The translations under genes and the position numbers were made by a program. A DNA stretch of 64,000 nucleotides from Chitinophaga pinensis. Its GTDB lineage: Bacteria; Bacteroidota; Bacteroidia; Flavobacteriales_D; Crocinitomicaceae. Of this stretch, positions 54,717 to 63,340 are shown piece by piece. The notes beneath the pieces were generated by a model that saw only the letters and a list, made by a program, of their open reading frames with translations, searched no databases and had not been told where the DNA came from. The stretch lies in contig CALPMT020000011.1 in assembly GCA_943324745.2 (NCBI GenBank), forward strand, positions 38,971 to 102,970. Reading direction: 5' to 3'. The number at the start of each line of letters is the position of its first letter. The stretch's first letter is position 1.

Positions 54717-55490
54717 ATGAAAACAGCATTGATTACTGGAGCATCCAGTGGAATTGGATTAGAACTAGCAAAAATTCACGCTTCAAAAGGTGGAGATTTA
54801 GTAATTATTGCTAGAAGCAAAGACAAATTAAACGCGTTAAAAATTCAATTAGAAAAAGAGTTTGGAATTAATGTTTTAGTTATTGAAAAAGACCTTGCCA
54901 CTCCAAATGCAGCAATCGAAGTATTTACCGAAACGGAATCACATGGGATTCAAGTCGATTACCTCATCAATAACGCCGGTTTTGGATTGTATGGGAAATT
55001 CGAGGATTCAGATTGGGAAGCGGAAAACGATATGATTCAAGTGAATATCACTGCGCTTACACAATTTACCAAACTTTATTTACCAGGAATGATTGCGCGG
55101 AAAAATGGAAAAATCATGAATGTAGCTTCTACTGCTGCTTTTGTCCCGGGACCAACCATGGCTGTTTACTGCGCAACAAAACCATATGTACTCAGTTTTT
55201 CAGAAGCAGTTAACAACGAAGTGAGTCATCATGGAATTAGTATAACAGCCTTATGTCCGGGAGCAACTGCAAGCGGATTTAGTAAAACAGCAAAAGCAGA
55301 TAAAAGTGCTTTATTCAGCAAAACAAAACTAGCTACCTCAGAAGAAGTTGCTCAATTTGGTTATGCAGCGATGTTAAAAGGGAAACAAGTTGCAATTCAT
55401 GGTTTTATGAATCAATTTTTAGCATTCATAGTTAGATTTACACCAAGAAGTCTCGTTGTGAAAATTAGTAGAAAAGTGATCGATCAATAA
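54717..55490 (+). CDS. SDR family NAD(P)-dependent oxidoreductase
   Basis: A 257-residue short-chain dehydrogenase. Cofactor loop TGASSGIGLELA, NNAG motif in LINNAGFG, catalytic Ser and Tyr-X3-Lys in ASTAAFVPGPTMAVYCATK. The ATG at 54717 is preferred over an upstream TTG. Substrate unknown. Its stop is one base from the stop of the convergent DUF983 gene. Confidence 0.88.
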   Translation: MKTALITGASSGIGLELAKIHASKGGDLVIIARSKDKLNALKIQLEKEFGINVLVIEKDLATPNAAIEVFTETESHGIQVDYLINNAGFGLYGKFEDSDWEAENDMIQVNITALTQFTKLYLPGMIARKNGKIMNVASTAAFVPGPTMAVYCATKPYVLSFSEAVNNEVSHHGISITALCPGATASGFSKTAKADKSALFSKTKLATSEEVAQFGYAAMLKGKQVAIHGFMNQFLAFIVRFTPRSLVVKISRKVIDQ

Positions 55491-55491
55491 A

Positions 55492-55872
55492 TTACGATTT
55501 TAACTCCGTATCCATTTCTTTGTTGTAACGCACGAAAAAATTTAACCAAATTAATCGAGCTGTTCTAAAAACCACGGTCATTAAACCAACTAGTGACACA
55601 ACTACTGCTATAATAAACGCTGTGGTAGAAAGATTTAAAAACCACAAATTAAGTACCCAAACAGTAACAAATATAGCCACCGTTAAGGCATAACTCACAT
55701 ACATTGCCCCATAGAAAAAACCTGGTTCCTTCTCATATTTCAAATGGCAACTGGAACAATGTGTATGCATTTGATCAAACCCTTTTTTGTAGGCATGCCC
55801 ATGTACAAACACATCACCTTGGTGACAACGAGGACATTTATTTTTTGAAACGGAATAAAGTATAGGGTTCAT
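55492..55872 (-). CDS. DUF983 family membrane protein
   Basis: A protein of 126 residues. An N-terminal zinc-ribbon-like part has CPRCHQGD and CSSCHLKY (two CxxC pairs), followed by two transmembrane helices (about 53-75 and 80-105). This is the DUF983 layout, of unknown function. A start at ATG 55872 is used rather than a TTG two codons upstream. Confidence 0.85.
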   Translation of the reverse strand: MNPILYSVSKNKCPRCHQGDVFVHGHAYKKGFDQMHTHCSSCHLKYEKEPGFFYGAMYVSYALTVAIFVTVWVLNLWFLNLSTTAFIIAVVVSLVGLMTVVFRTARLIWLNFFVRYNKEMDTELKS

Positions 55873-55965
55873 CAGCAATTATTTTTCTTCAAAAATAAAT
55901 AGACTATTTAATCTGAAACGTAACTTTCGTTACATAAGCACTTAAAAGTGATAAAAAAGATTTTT

Positions 55966-56181
55966 TTACTTTTTAGAACGTAATCGAAGTCGCAAATCAG
56001 AAAGTAAATCCATCAACAAATAACCAAGTAAACCTCCATACAAGGAACTATTAATCGGACTTGAAGTAATCTTACAGGTGCCATTTGAACAACCAACAAA
56101 TCGGTAATACAAATACCCAATAATAACACCAAGTAACATTCCTATTAACTGCCATTTTTTATTGATAAGAATTCTTTTCAT
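55966..56181 (-). CDS. DUF6132 family small membrane protein
   Basis: A protein of 71 residues with two membrane segments and the family signature YYRFVGCSNGTCKITSSP. The ATG at 56181 is chosen; a longer frame adds 27 residues unlike the family. In Bacteroidota it often sits near rhodanese or thioredoxin genes, but not here. Function unknown. Confidence 0.82.
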   Translation of the reverse strand: MKRILINKKWQLIGMLLGVIIGYLYYRFVGCSNGTCKITSSPINSSLYGGLLGYLLMDLLSDLRLRLRSKK

Positions 56182-56268
56182 AGCAAATGCTTTTTGTAAA
56201 TGTAAGTAAAAAACGACACGTTTATAAACATAAATATGTAACTTGCTTGCAAAATTCAACACAACAAA

Positions 56269-56955
56269 ATGAGCTCATCAATCCCTGCTAGTGTCTTTCA
56301 ATTTTTACATGACATTACAAATAATAATAATCGCGATTGGTTTACTGAACACAAACCAAAATACCAAGAAGCACATGAATCACTTGTGAAATTTGCAGAT
56401 GAAATCATTCATGGCATGAATCAAACGGACACCATCGAAACCCCCTCTGGAAAAAAAGCAATTTTCAGAATCTATAAGGATGTGCGATTTTCAAAAGATA
56501 AATCTCCTTATAAAACCCATTTTGGCGGACATTTGTCCCGTGCTACCAAATTACTTCGCGGAGGATATTATTTCCACATCGAACCAGGAAATTGTTTTGT
56601 AGGAGGTGGATTTTGGAACCCTTCCGCGGAAGACTTAAAACACATACGCGAACAAATCGCTGCAGACCCAAAACCTCTTCTTGACATTATTCAATCAGCA
56701 GATTTTAAAAAACATTTTGACACACTAGAAGGTGAAAAATTAAAAACCGCGCCAAAAGGATTTGATAAAAATCATCCTGCAATAGAATTACTCAATTACA
56801 AACAATTTTTACTCTCAAAATCATTCACAGATCAAGAAGCACAAGCGGAAAATTACGCACAAAAAATCATCGAAACATTCCAAGCAATGCGCCCATTTTT
56901 TGACTATATGAGTGAGATTTTAACAACCGATTTAAATGGTGAATTAATTGTTTAA
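56269..56955 (+). CDS. DUF2461 family protein
   Basis: A 228-residue protein matching DUF2461: NNNRDWFTEHKPKYQEA, RIYKDVRFSKDKSPYKTHFG and GGGFWNP. Found across bacteria and fungi, with no established role. It is divergent from the DUF6132 gene and not evidently in an operon. Confidence 0.87.
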   Translation: MSSSIPASVFQFLHDITNNNNRDWFTEHKPKYQEAHESLVKFADEIIHGMNQTDTIETPSGKKAIFRIYKDVRFSKDKSPYKTHFGGHLSRATKLLRGGYYFHIEPGNCFVGGGFWNPSAEDLKHIREQIAADPKPLLDIIQSADFKKHFDTLEGEKLKTAPKGFDKNHPAIELLNYKQFLLSKSFTDQEAQAENYAQKIIETFQAMRPFFDYMSEILTTDLNGELIV

Positions 56956-57025
56956 CTTGTAGTTAATAACATTTTGATGTTAAAAACATTATTTAAGATT
57001 ATCTAAACTAAAAATTAAAGATATT

Positions 57026-58186
57026 ATGCTCAATTTCGAATTCAAAAATCCAACCAAAATTATCTTTGGAAAAGATACCATCCAACAAGTAGCAACACAA
57101 ATACCTACTAACGCAAAAGTACTCCTTGTTTACGGCGGCGGTAGCATCAAAAAAAACGGAATTTACGACGCAGTGAAAGTTGCTTTAACAAATTTTGAAG
57201 TGTTCGAATTCGGAGGGATTCCTGCAAATCCAGAATACGAAATCTTAGTTCAAGCATTAGAAATAATCAAAAACGAAAACATTACTTTTCTACTTGCTGT
57301 AGGTGGCGGATCCGTTATTGACGGAACAAAATTTCTATCCTCCGCATCATTATTTTCAGGAGAAAATCCTTGGGAAATTCTTGAAAAAGGAATTAGAACA
57401 GATGTAGGATTACCTTTCGGAACAATCTTAACACTTCCTGCAACTGGTTCAGAAATGAACTCCGGAGCAGTTATCTCTAGAAGAAGTACACAACAAAAAT
57501 TAGGCATGGGCGGACCAGGATTATTTCCTCAATTCTCCATTCTTGACCCAAAAGTCATTCAATCCATTCCAAAAAATCAAATCGCAAACGGAATCGTAGA
57601 TGCTTTCACTCATGTACTCGAACAATACATGACCTACCCTACCCATGCAAACTTACAAGATCGTTTTGCAGAAAGTATCCTACAAACACTATTAGAAGTC
57701 GGTCCAATTGTTCAAGAAAATCCATTTTATTATGAAGCAGCAGCAGATTTTATGTGGTCTTGCACCATGGCACTTAACGGACTCATCCAAAAAGGGGTTC
57801 CAACCGACTGGGCAGTTCACGCAATGGGTCACGAACTAACTGTTTTCTTTGGAATCGATCACGCACGAACCTTAGCAATCATCGCACCGAGTCATTACCG
57901 CTATAACTTCGAAGCAAAAAAAGCAAAATTAGCGCAATGCGCAGAACGCGTCTTTCACATACAAACAGGTACCATCGAAGAAAAAGCAGTGGCATGCATC
58001 GAACAATTCGAACAATTCTTCCACAAACTTGGAATTCAAACTAAACTTTCCGAATACACAGAAGATTATTTAGGAACAGCAGAACGCATCGAAGCAAGAT
58101 TTACCGAAAGAGGAATGCTTGGATTAGGAGAACATAAAAACATTACCCCAAGCGATGTAAGACAAATTGTAAGTATGAGCTATTGA
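57026..58186 (+). CDS. Iron-containing alcohol dehydrogenase
   Basis: A 386-residue group III alcohol dehydrogenase of the YqhD/BdhA type, probably NADP-dependent aldehyde reduction. AVGGGSVIDGTKF is the nucleotide loop. The metal site is seen in DAFTHVLEQYM, AVHAMGHEL and DHARTLAI. It stands alone, followed by CTCAGG repeats. Physiological substrate unknown; aldehyde detoxification is typical of the branch. Confidence 0.9.
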   Translation: MLNFEFKNPTKIIFGKDTIQQVATQIPTNAKVLLVYGGGSIKKNGIYDAVKVALTNFEVFEFGGIPANPEYEILVQALEIIKNENITFLLAVGGGSVIDGTKFLSSASLFSGENPWEILEKGIRTDVGLPFGTILTLPATGSEMNSGAVISRRSTQQKLGMGGPGLFPQFSILDPKVIQSIPKNQIANGIVDAFTHVLEQYMTYPTHANLQDRFAESILQTLLEVGPIVQENPFYYEAAADFMWSCTMALNGLIQKGVPTDWAVHAMGHELTVFFGIDHARTLAIIAPSHYRYNFEAKKAKLAQCAERVFHIQTGTIEEKAVACIEQFEQFFHKLGIQTKLSEYTEDYLGTAERIEARFTERGMLGLGEHKNITPSDVRQIVSMSY

Positions 58187-58265
58187 TCCTTCGACAAGCT
58201 CAGGAACCATAGCAACGAGTGACGAGTGACGGAAGTGACGATCCTTCGACAAGCTCAGGACAAGG
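58187..58265. repeat. Dispersed CTCAGG repeat, two copies
   Basis: TCCTTCGACAAGCTCAGGA occurs twice, separated by GAGTGACGAGTGACGGAAG, between two convergent genes. It is the same family as the cluster at 54486-54716. Confidence 0.75.
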
Positions 58266-59237
58266 TTAAGATTTAATGAAATCACTTACTAAATAAGCTA
58301 AGGATTTACCTACAATCGCTTCTTCACGTTCATTTTTAGGAGCAGCTTCTGGCAAATGCAGGTAAGCTGCTTTTTTTGATTTCGCACATTTAATAAGATA
58401 CCTTCTCGCTACTTCTAAAGTAAATCCAGAAGGAGTAAACGCACTAGAAGGCATATTAATAATAGCATCCATATCTAATTCCACCCCCAGAGACACATCT
58501 ACAACTTGACGCAACACATCATCAACATCAGTCAAAAAATCGCTCTGACCAGTTAGATACTCTTCAAAAAAAGTCACATAACATTCTTCCTCAGCCAAAC
58601 GATCCAACATCGACTGACTATTATACTGTTGATGTAATCCTAGCACCGCATAATTTGCTAACCACCCTTCTTTCTTAGCATACGAGAATGAATTTCCACT
58701 ATGCCTTCCTTCCAACGCTCTAAAATCAGCATGTGGATCACAATTCACCACATCGATTGCTTTATTTTGAACCATCGAACAGGCCTTTATTAAGGGATAA
58801 GCATTATTATGACCACCACCTATTAAAATAGGAATTAACCCTTTTTCATAAATCGGCACCAAAAGCGAAACCAACAAATCATCCAATTCCGCCACACCTT
58901 TTCTCAAAGCACCCAACTCAGTAATCACAGAATTAACACAAACCTCCCCCAACAGCAACACCTCTTCTCCTGAAAGAAAAGAATTCGACTGCATGTTTAA
59001 AAAGCGTTTCAAAAAACAAGCATACCCAGCATCAGAACCAGACAATCCTAAATTTGCACGTGGACCAAAATCTTCTTTCACCCCCAACAACACGTATTTT
59101 CCAGGAAAATTTTCCAAATCGCTATAAACAGCAACTTTTTCTCCCAATTTCACCTCCCCATCACGTTGTGAAACACAAGAGAGAACCATATCTTTAGTAG
59201 ATTGTTGAAATGTAAAAATTGAATTTGAACTATTCAT
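58266..59237 (-). CDS. Formimidoylglutamase/arginase family hydrolase
   Basis: A 323-residue manganese ureohydrolase. Metal ligands are visible as GGGHN (H143), CDPHAD (D167, H169, D171) and ELDMD (D255, D257). The divergent N-terminus favours formimidoylglutamase-like enzymes of Bacteroidota over true arginase, but no histidine-degradation genes are near, so the substrate is open. A TAACTTTG promoter box lies 25 bases upstream. Confidence 0.85.
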   Translation of the reverse strand: MNSSNSIFTFQQSTKDMVLSCVSQRDGEVKLGEKVAVYSDLENFPGKYVLLGVKEDFGPRANLGLSGSDAGYACFLKRFLNMQSNSFLSGEEVLLLGEVCVNSVITELGALRKGVAELDDLLVSLLVPIYEKGLIPILIGGGHNNAYPLIKACSMVQNKAIDVVNCDPHADFRALEGRHSGNSFSYAKKEGWLANYAVLGLHQQYNSQSMLDRLAEEECYVTFFEEYLTGQSDFLTDVDDVLRQVVDVSLGVELDMDAIINMPSSAFTPSGFTLEVARRYLIKCAKSKKAAYLHLPEAAPKNEREEAIVGKSLAYLVSDFIKS

Positions 59238-59261
59238 GATATGTTTTATTAAAATTCAGAA

Positions 59262-59269
59262 CAAAGTTA
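59262..59269 (-). promoter_or_regulatory. -7 promoter element (TAACTTTG, minus strand)
   Basis: It matches TAnnTTTG and lies 25 bases before the ureohydrolase start. Confidence 0.5.
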
Positions 59270-59321
59270 ACCATTAAGAAGTTTAGAATAAATAAACCAA
59301 ACTTAAAGTAAATCAAGCTAT

Positions 59322-59330
59322 TTATCCACA
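59322..59330 (+). other. DnaA box (TTATCCACA)
   Basis: A perfect consensus DnaA-binding nonamer, 720 bases upstream of dnaA. A partial second copy (TTATCCCTT) follows 8 bases on. Another perfect-type box, TTATTCACA, occurs inverted at 61526-61534. Three sites around dnaA could belong to an origin or to dnaA autoregulation, but the cluster is sparse. Confidence 0.4.
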
Positions 59331-59367
59331 CCCACACTTATCCCTTAATCTCTAAACGGTAAAAAAA

Positions 59368-59784
59368 CTACACCTTATATTCTTCCATCAACTTTAAAAA
59401 AGCATCTGGTGGCGCAATTGGACGCATTGTTTCTTTAGACACAAAGACCAACGTAGTGGTAGCAACCGAAATTAACTTTCCTTCTTCATTATTTATTTCA
59501 TACTCAAAATAAAGTCTCGGACCTTTCAGTAAAACAATTTTAGTAGTAATTGTTAACAAGTCATCATAATAAGCAGGTGCCAAGTAACGCACCTGAAAAT
59601 CCAATACCGGCAACATAAATCCATCTTCTTCCATTTCGCGATAACTCATCCCAAAATCTCTCAAGGCCTCCACGCGACCAACTTCGAAATATTGCGCATA
59701 ATTCCCATAATAACAATACCCCATTTGATCTGTTTCTCCGTATCTTACACGAATACTAGTAACTTGCGAAAATTTAATCTCCAT
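59368..59784 (-). CDS. Acyl-CoA thioesterase (YbgC/4HBT family)
   Basis: A 138-residue hot-dog fold thioesterase. VRYGETDQMGYCYYGNYAQY contains the catalytic aspartate and family signature. The ATG at 59784 is preferred over a longer frame adding a hydrophobic stretch of 18 residues. Likely hydrolyses short or branched acyl-CoAs; the exact substrate is unknown. Confidence 0.88.
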   Translation of the reverse strand: MEIKFSQVTSIRVRYGETDQMGYCYYGNYAQYFEVGRVEALRDFGMSYREMEEDGFMLPVLDFQVRYLAPAYYDDLLTITTKIVLLKGPRLYFEYEINNEEGKLISVATTTLVFVSKETMRPIAPPDAFLKLMEEYKV

Positions 59785-60050
59785 ACATTGAAATAATTTT
59801 AAGCAAAATAAAATGATGCTTAAAATTAAAATTACCAAACAAAATGAAGTGTAAATTCAGTTTAAGCAATTAAATATTTACAAGTAAAAAAAAGTTAAAA
59901 GTCAATAGCAAAATGATTTTTTTTTAAACTTTATTATCCTAATCTTTGTATTGTGAGAAATCACTCAAACTATTTATCTGAAAAACAATCATTTACAAAG
60001 ATAAAAAGTTTTAAACAATAAAAAGTAAAAACCTACACTAAATTCATACA
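59785..60050. other. AT-rich intergenic region upstream of dnaA
   Basis: These 266 bases separate the thioesterase start from the dnaA start, so they hold both divergent promoters. A perfect inverted repeat TTTTAAGC / GCTTAAAA (59797-59804, 59818-59825) lies close to the thioesterase start, and TTTAAGC recurs near 59861. The tract is very AT-rich (a run of nine T near 59931), which would suit strand opening, but I find no DnaA-box cluster inside it. Confidence 0.45.
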
Positions 60051-61481
60051 ATGAACACAGATCACGAAGGGGCTTGGGGAAAATGTTTAAAGGTTATTAA
60101 GGATAATATTGCATTAAATTCTTACAATACTTGGTTCGTTCCAATCGTACCAGTTAAGTTAGATAACGATGTGCTAACTATTCAGGTACCTTCTCATTTT
60201 TTCTATGAGTGGCTAGAAGAGCATTATATTGTTTTATTGAAAAAAGTAATCAAACGTGTAGTTGGAAACGAGGGTCGTTTAGAGTATTCTATTGTAATGG
60301 AAAACAATAAAGGAAACAAAAATCCATACACAGTTAAACTTCCAACTGCTAACAATACTTCTGTTAAGAATTCACCAGTTAGTGTACCTTTGAACATTAA
60401 CGAAAATCAAATTCGTAATCCTTTTATCATTCCTGGATTAAAGAAATTGAACGTGGAATCTAACTTGAACCCATCATATTCTTTCGAAAATTTCGTTGAA
60501 GGAGATTGCAATCGTTTAGCACGTTCTGCAGGTTACGCAGTAGCAAATAAACCTGGAGGAACAGCTTTCAATCCATTGTTAATTTACGGTGGTGTTGGTT
60601 TAGGAAAAACACATTTAGCGCACGCAATTGGTATTAGCATCAAAGAAAAATACCCAAACAAAACCGTATTATACGTTGGTTCTGAGAAATTTGCGCACCA
60701 ATTTATAGATGCAATCAAACAAGAATCTATCAACGATTTTATTCACTTCTATCAAATGGTAGATGTGCTAATTATCGATGATGTACAATTCTTCGCTGGT
60801 AAAACGAAAACAATGGATGTATTCTTCTCTGTTTTCAACCACTTACACCAAAATGGTAAACAAATTATCTTAACTTCCGATAAACCACCAGTAGAAATGC
60901 AAGACATGGAGCAACGTCTTCTTTCTCGTTTCAAATGGGGATTATCTGCAGATTTATCTACACCAGATTTAGAAACACGTATCGCGATCTTACAGAAAAA
61001 AATGTACGGTAATGGTATCGAACTTCCAAACGAAGTGGTAGAATACTTAGCGTATAGTATTAATACAAACATCCGTGAAATGGAAGGTGCTTGGACCTCA
61101 TTATTAGCACAAGCTTCTTTAAACAAAAAAGCAATCACCTTGGATCTTGCGAAACAAATGATTGACAAATTTGTTAAAAACACTTCCCGTGAAATTTCGA
61201 TTGACTATATCCAAAAAGTAGTATGTGATTATTTCAACCTTCCTATGGAAATCTTGAAATCTAAAACACGTAAACGTGAGGTGGTTCAAGCAAGACAAAT
61301 CTCTATGTTCTTCTCTAAAAAGATGACAAAGGCTTCTCTTGCAAGTATCGGAGCTCACTGTGGAGGAAAAGACCACGCAACAGTACTTCACGCATGCAGA
61401 ACGGTAACCAACCTTTCTGAAACAGACAAACAATTCAAAGTTTATCTCGCAGATTTAGAGAAAAAACTTTCTATTCAATAA
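60051..61481 (+). CDS. dnaA: Chromosomal replication initiator DnaA
   Basis: A 476-residue initiator. Domain I (1-85) begins AWGKCLKVIKDNI, a variable linker follows, then the AAA+ domain with Walker A GGVGLGKT (180-187) and Walker B IIDD (241-244), and the C-terminal DNA-binding domain with the signature GGKDHATVLHACR. It opens the origin by binding DnaA boxes. It is a single gene with its own terminator; dnaN does not follow. Confidence 0.96.
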   Translation: MNTDHEGAWGKCLKVIKDNIALNSYNTWFVPIVPVKLDNDVLTIQVPSHFFYEWLEEHYIVLLKKVIKRVVGNEGRLEYSIVMENNKGNKNPYTVKLPTANNTSVKNSPVSVPLNINENQIRNPFIIPGLKKLNVESNLNPSYSFENFVEGDCNRLARSAGYAVANKPGGTAFNPLLIYGGVGLGKTHLAHAIGISIKEKYPNKTVLYVGSEKFAHQFIDAIKQESINDFIHFYQMVDVLIIDDVQFFAGKTKTMDVFFSVFNHLHQNGKQIILTSDKPPVEMQDMEQRLLSRFKWGLSADLSTPDLETRIAILQKKMYGNGIELPNEVVEYLAYSINTNIREMEGAWTSLLAQASLNKKAITLDLAKQMIDKFVKNTSREISIDYIQKVVCDYFNLPMEILKSKTRKREVVQARQISMFFSKKMTKASLASIGAHCGGKDHATVLHACRTVTNLSETDKQFKVYLADLEKKLSIQ

Positions 61482-61485
61482 TACT

Positions 61486-61509
61486 AAAACCACCTTTCGA
61501 GGTGGTTTT
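61486..61509 (+). terminator. Terminator of dnaA
   Basis: AAAACCACC / GGTGGTTTT, a perfect 9-bp stem with a TTTCGA loop, followed by CTTTT, five bases after the dnaA stop. Confidence 0.9.
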
Positions 61510-61526
61510 CTTTTATCTACCAAGTT

Positions 61527-62141
61527 GTGAATAATCCACATTCATACCAAACACTCGAAACACTCTCTGAAGGACTCTACAAAGAAAAAGGTTCCAAATT
61601 TATTGGTTATGCTGTTCCTTGTCGTACCGAAGAAGAAGCGAAACAACACCTCAACGAGTGGAAAAAAATGCACCACCAAGCGCGACATCTCTGTTATGCC
61701 TATCGTTTTGGCGTTGGAAACTATGTCACACGGGCAAACGATGATGGCGAACCAAACAACAGCGCAGGAGCCCCAATTTTAGGTCAAATACAATCCTTTG
61801 AACTCACCAACGTTCTGATAGGTGTCATTCGCTACTTTGGAGGAACAAAATTAGGGGTCGGTGGACTCATACACGCCTACCGTGCAGCAGCAAAAGAAGC
61901 GATTGAAGCTGGAAACATCATCCACAAAGAACTGGAAGAAACTTTACAAATCACGTTCAACTATCCGCAACTACCCGCAATTATGGGTTTAATCAAAACT
62001 ACAAACGCTAAAGTGATTGTGCAAGATTTTCAATTAGACTGCAACCTGGAAATTTGTATCCCTTTAGCAGAAAGCGAAAAATTGAAAGTACTTTTACACG
62101 AAATCGAAAACACCGAAATACATTCAAAAGGAATCTATTAA
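61527..62141 (+). CDS. IMPACT/YigZ family protein
   Basis: A 204-residue protein starting at GTG. The N-terminal UPF0029/IMPACT domain shows KGSKFIGYAVPC and DDGEPNNSAGAPIL; a DUF1949-like C-terminal part follows. YigZ-type proteins are linked to translation or stress control, with no firm reaction. Its stop overlaps the start of the aminopeptidase gene by one base (TAATG). An inverted DnaA-like box lies over its start codon. Confidence 0.87.
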   Translation: MNNPHSYQTLETLSEGLYKEKGSKFIGYAVPCRTEEEAKQHLNEWKKMHHQARHLCYAYRFGVGNYVTRANDDGEPNNSAGAPILGQIQSFELTNVLIGVIRYFGGTKLGVGGLIHAYRAAAKEAIEAGNIIHKELEETLQITFNYPQLPAIMGLIKTTNAKVIVQDFQLDCNLEICIPLAESEKLKVLLHEIENTEIHSKGIY

Positions 62142-63064
62142 TGAAACTATTAAAACAACTAACCGCCATTCAAGGTGCGTCGAGCGACGAACGTAAAATC
62201 GCGAAATTCATCTTAAATTATATCGACAAAAACAAAGCCGATTGGAAAGTGCAACCTACCATATATGCTGGAGATCAATTCCAAGACAACATCATCCTTG
62301 TTTTCGGTAAACCACGCACAGCAATTTATGCGCACATCGACACAATTGGTTTCAGTGTAAGTTACGACAACCAACTCGTTAAAATCGGTGGACCAGACAT
62401 AGAGGACGGAATGCAGTTAGTTGGTAGCGATAGCCAAGGAAAAATTGAAACTGAATTGATGCTCATCGAGCAAGAAAACGCACGACCAATCTACAAATGT
62501 GTGTTTCCACGCACCATCGACAGAGGCACCATCTTAACATACAAACCAAACTTTAGAGAGACCGACACCACCGTTCAATCCCCATATTTAGACAATCGTT
62601 TAGGTGTTTGGTCAGCATTGAAAGTCGCTGAAACACTAGAAAACGGCGCAATCGTTTTTGGAACCTACGAGGAACACGGCGGAAATTCGGTAGGATTTTG
62701 CGCGAAATTTTTATACGATAACTACCAAGTACGTCAAGCGTTAATTTCCGATATTACTTGGGTTACTGACTATGTACAACCAGGGAAAGGTGTAGCCATT
62801 TCCATGCGCGACAGTATGTTACCTCGCAGATCCTACCTCAACAAAATCATAGACCTCGCTAAAAAATCGAAGATTGATTTTCAATTAGAAGTAGAATCCG
62901 CCGGAGGAAGCGATGGAAGTTCACTTCAAAAATCAGATATGCTAATTGATTGGTGTTTTATTGGAGCAGCTGAAGACAATGTGCATACACCGAATGAAAT
63001 TGTTGCGAAGTATGATATCATGTGTATGGTGGAGTTGTATCGGTATTTGATGAGAAAGTTGTAG
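62141..63064 (+). CDS. M42-like metallo-aminopeptidase
   Basis: A 307-residue zinc or cobalt peptidase. Metal and catalytic residues are visible in AHIDTIGF, PYLDNRLGVW, TYEEHGG, ISDITW and NVHTPNE, in the order of M42/M28-type dinuclear peptidases. The start at 62141 overlaps the previous stop; a longer frame inside the IMPACT gene is discarded. Probably trims peptides in the cytoplasm. Confidence 0.85.
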   Translation: MKLLKQLTAIQGASSDERKIAKFILNYIDKNKADWKVQPTIYAGDQFQDNIILVFGKPRTAIYAHIDTIGFSVSYDNQLVKIGGPDIEDGMQLVGSDSQGKIETELMLIEQENARPIYKCVFPRTIDRGTILTYKPNFRETDTTVQSPYLDNRLGVWSALKVAETLENGAIVFGTYEEHGGNSVGFCAKFLYDNYQVRQALISDITWVTDYVQPGKGVAISMRDSMLPRRSYLNKIIDLAKKSKIDFQLEVESAGGSDGSSLQKSDMLIDWCFIGAAEDNVHTPNEIVAKYDIMCMVELYRYLMRKL

Positions 63065-63066
63065 TA

Positions 63067-63195
63067 AATAGGTCGATAACTAGGAGTGCGATTGAATTTT
63101 GTGGATTATGGAAACAATTAAAAAGTCCAAATTTTAAAAGCATCGAATTCGATGCCTTTAAAAATGAATCTGGTTCGAATAGCTTTGCACTTACA
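63067..63195 (+). pseudogene. KilA-N domain gene fragment
   Basis: The frame encodes NRSITRSAIEFCGLWKQL and then SPNFKSIEFDAFKNESGSNS, matching the middle of Bacteroidota KilA-N domain proteins, where IEFxGLWExLxNPxF and GSNSFxLxPxKWI are typical. The N-terminal part and everything after ALT (including the KWI helix) are missing, so this is a remnant. KilA-N genes are phage- or mobile-element-associated. It directly precedes a tandem repeat array. Confidence 0.65.
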
Positions 63196-63340
63196 GGAAT
63201 CATCAGTATCCAAACACACTATTTTTTTCAGAGAATCAAATACCCATTTATGTAGTATATTTTCAATGCAAGAATGTAATGCATTTACCTTAGACGTAAA
63301 AGCGAAAGGGAGTAAAATTCATGGATAGTATGGAGGAATA

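Noticed and set aside
62054..62140. N-terminal extension of the aminopeptidase
   Set aside because: The 29 residues are an Arg/Lys-rich out-of-frame reading of the IMPACT gene end; the ATG at 62141 is coupled to the previous stop.
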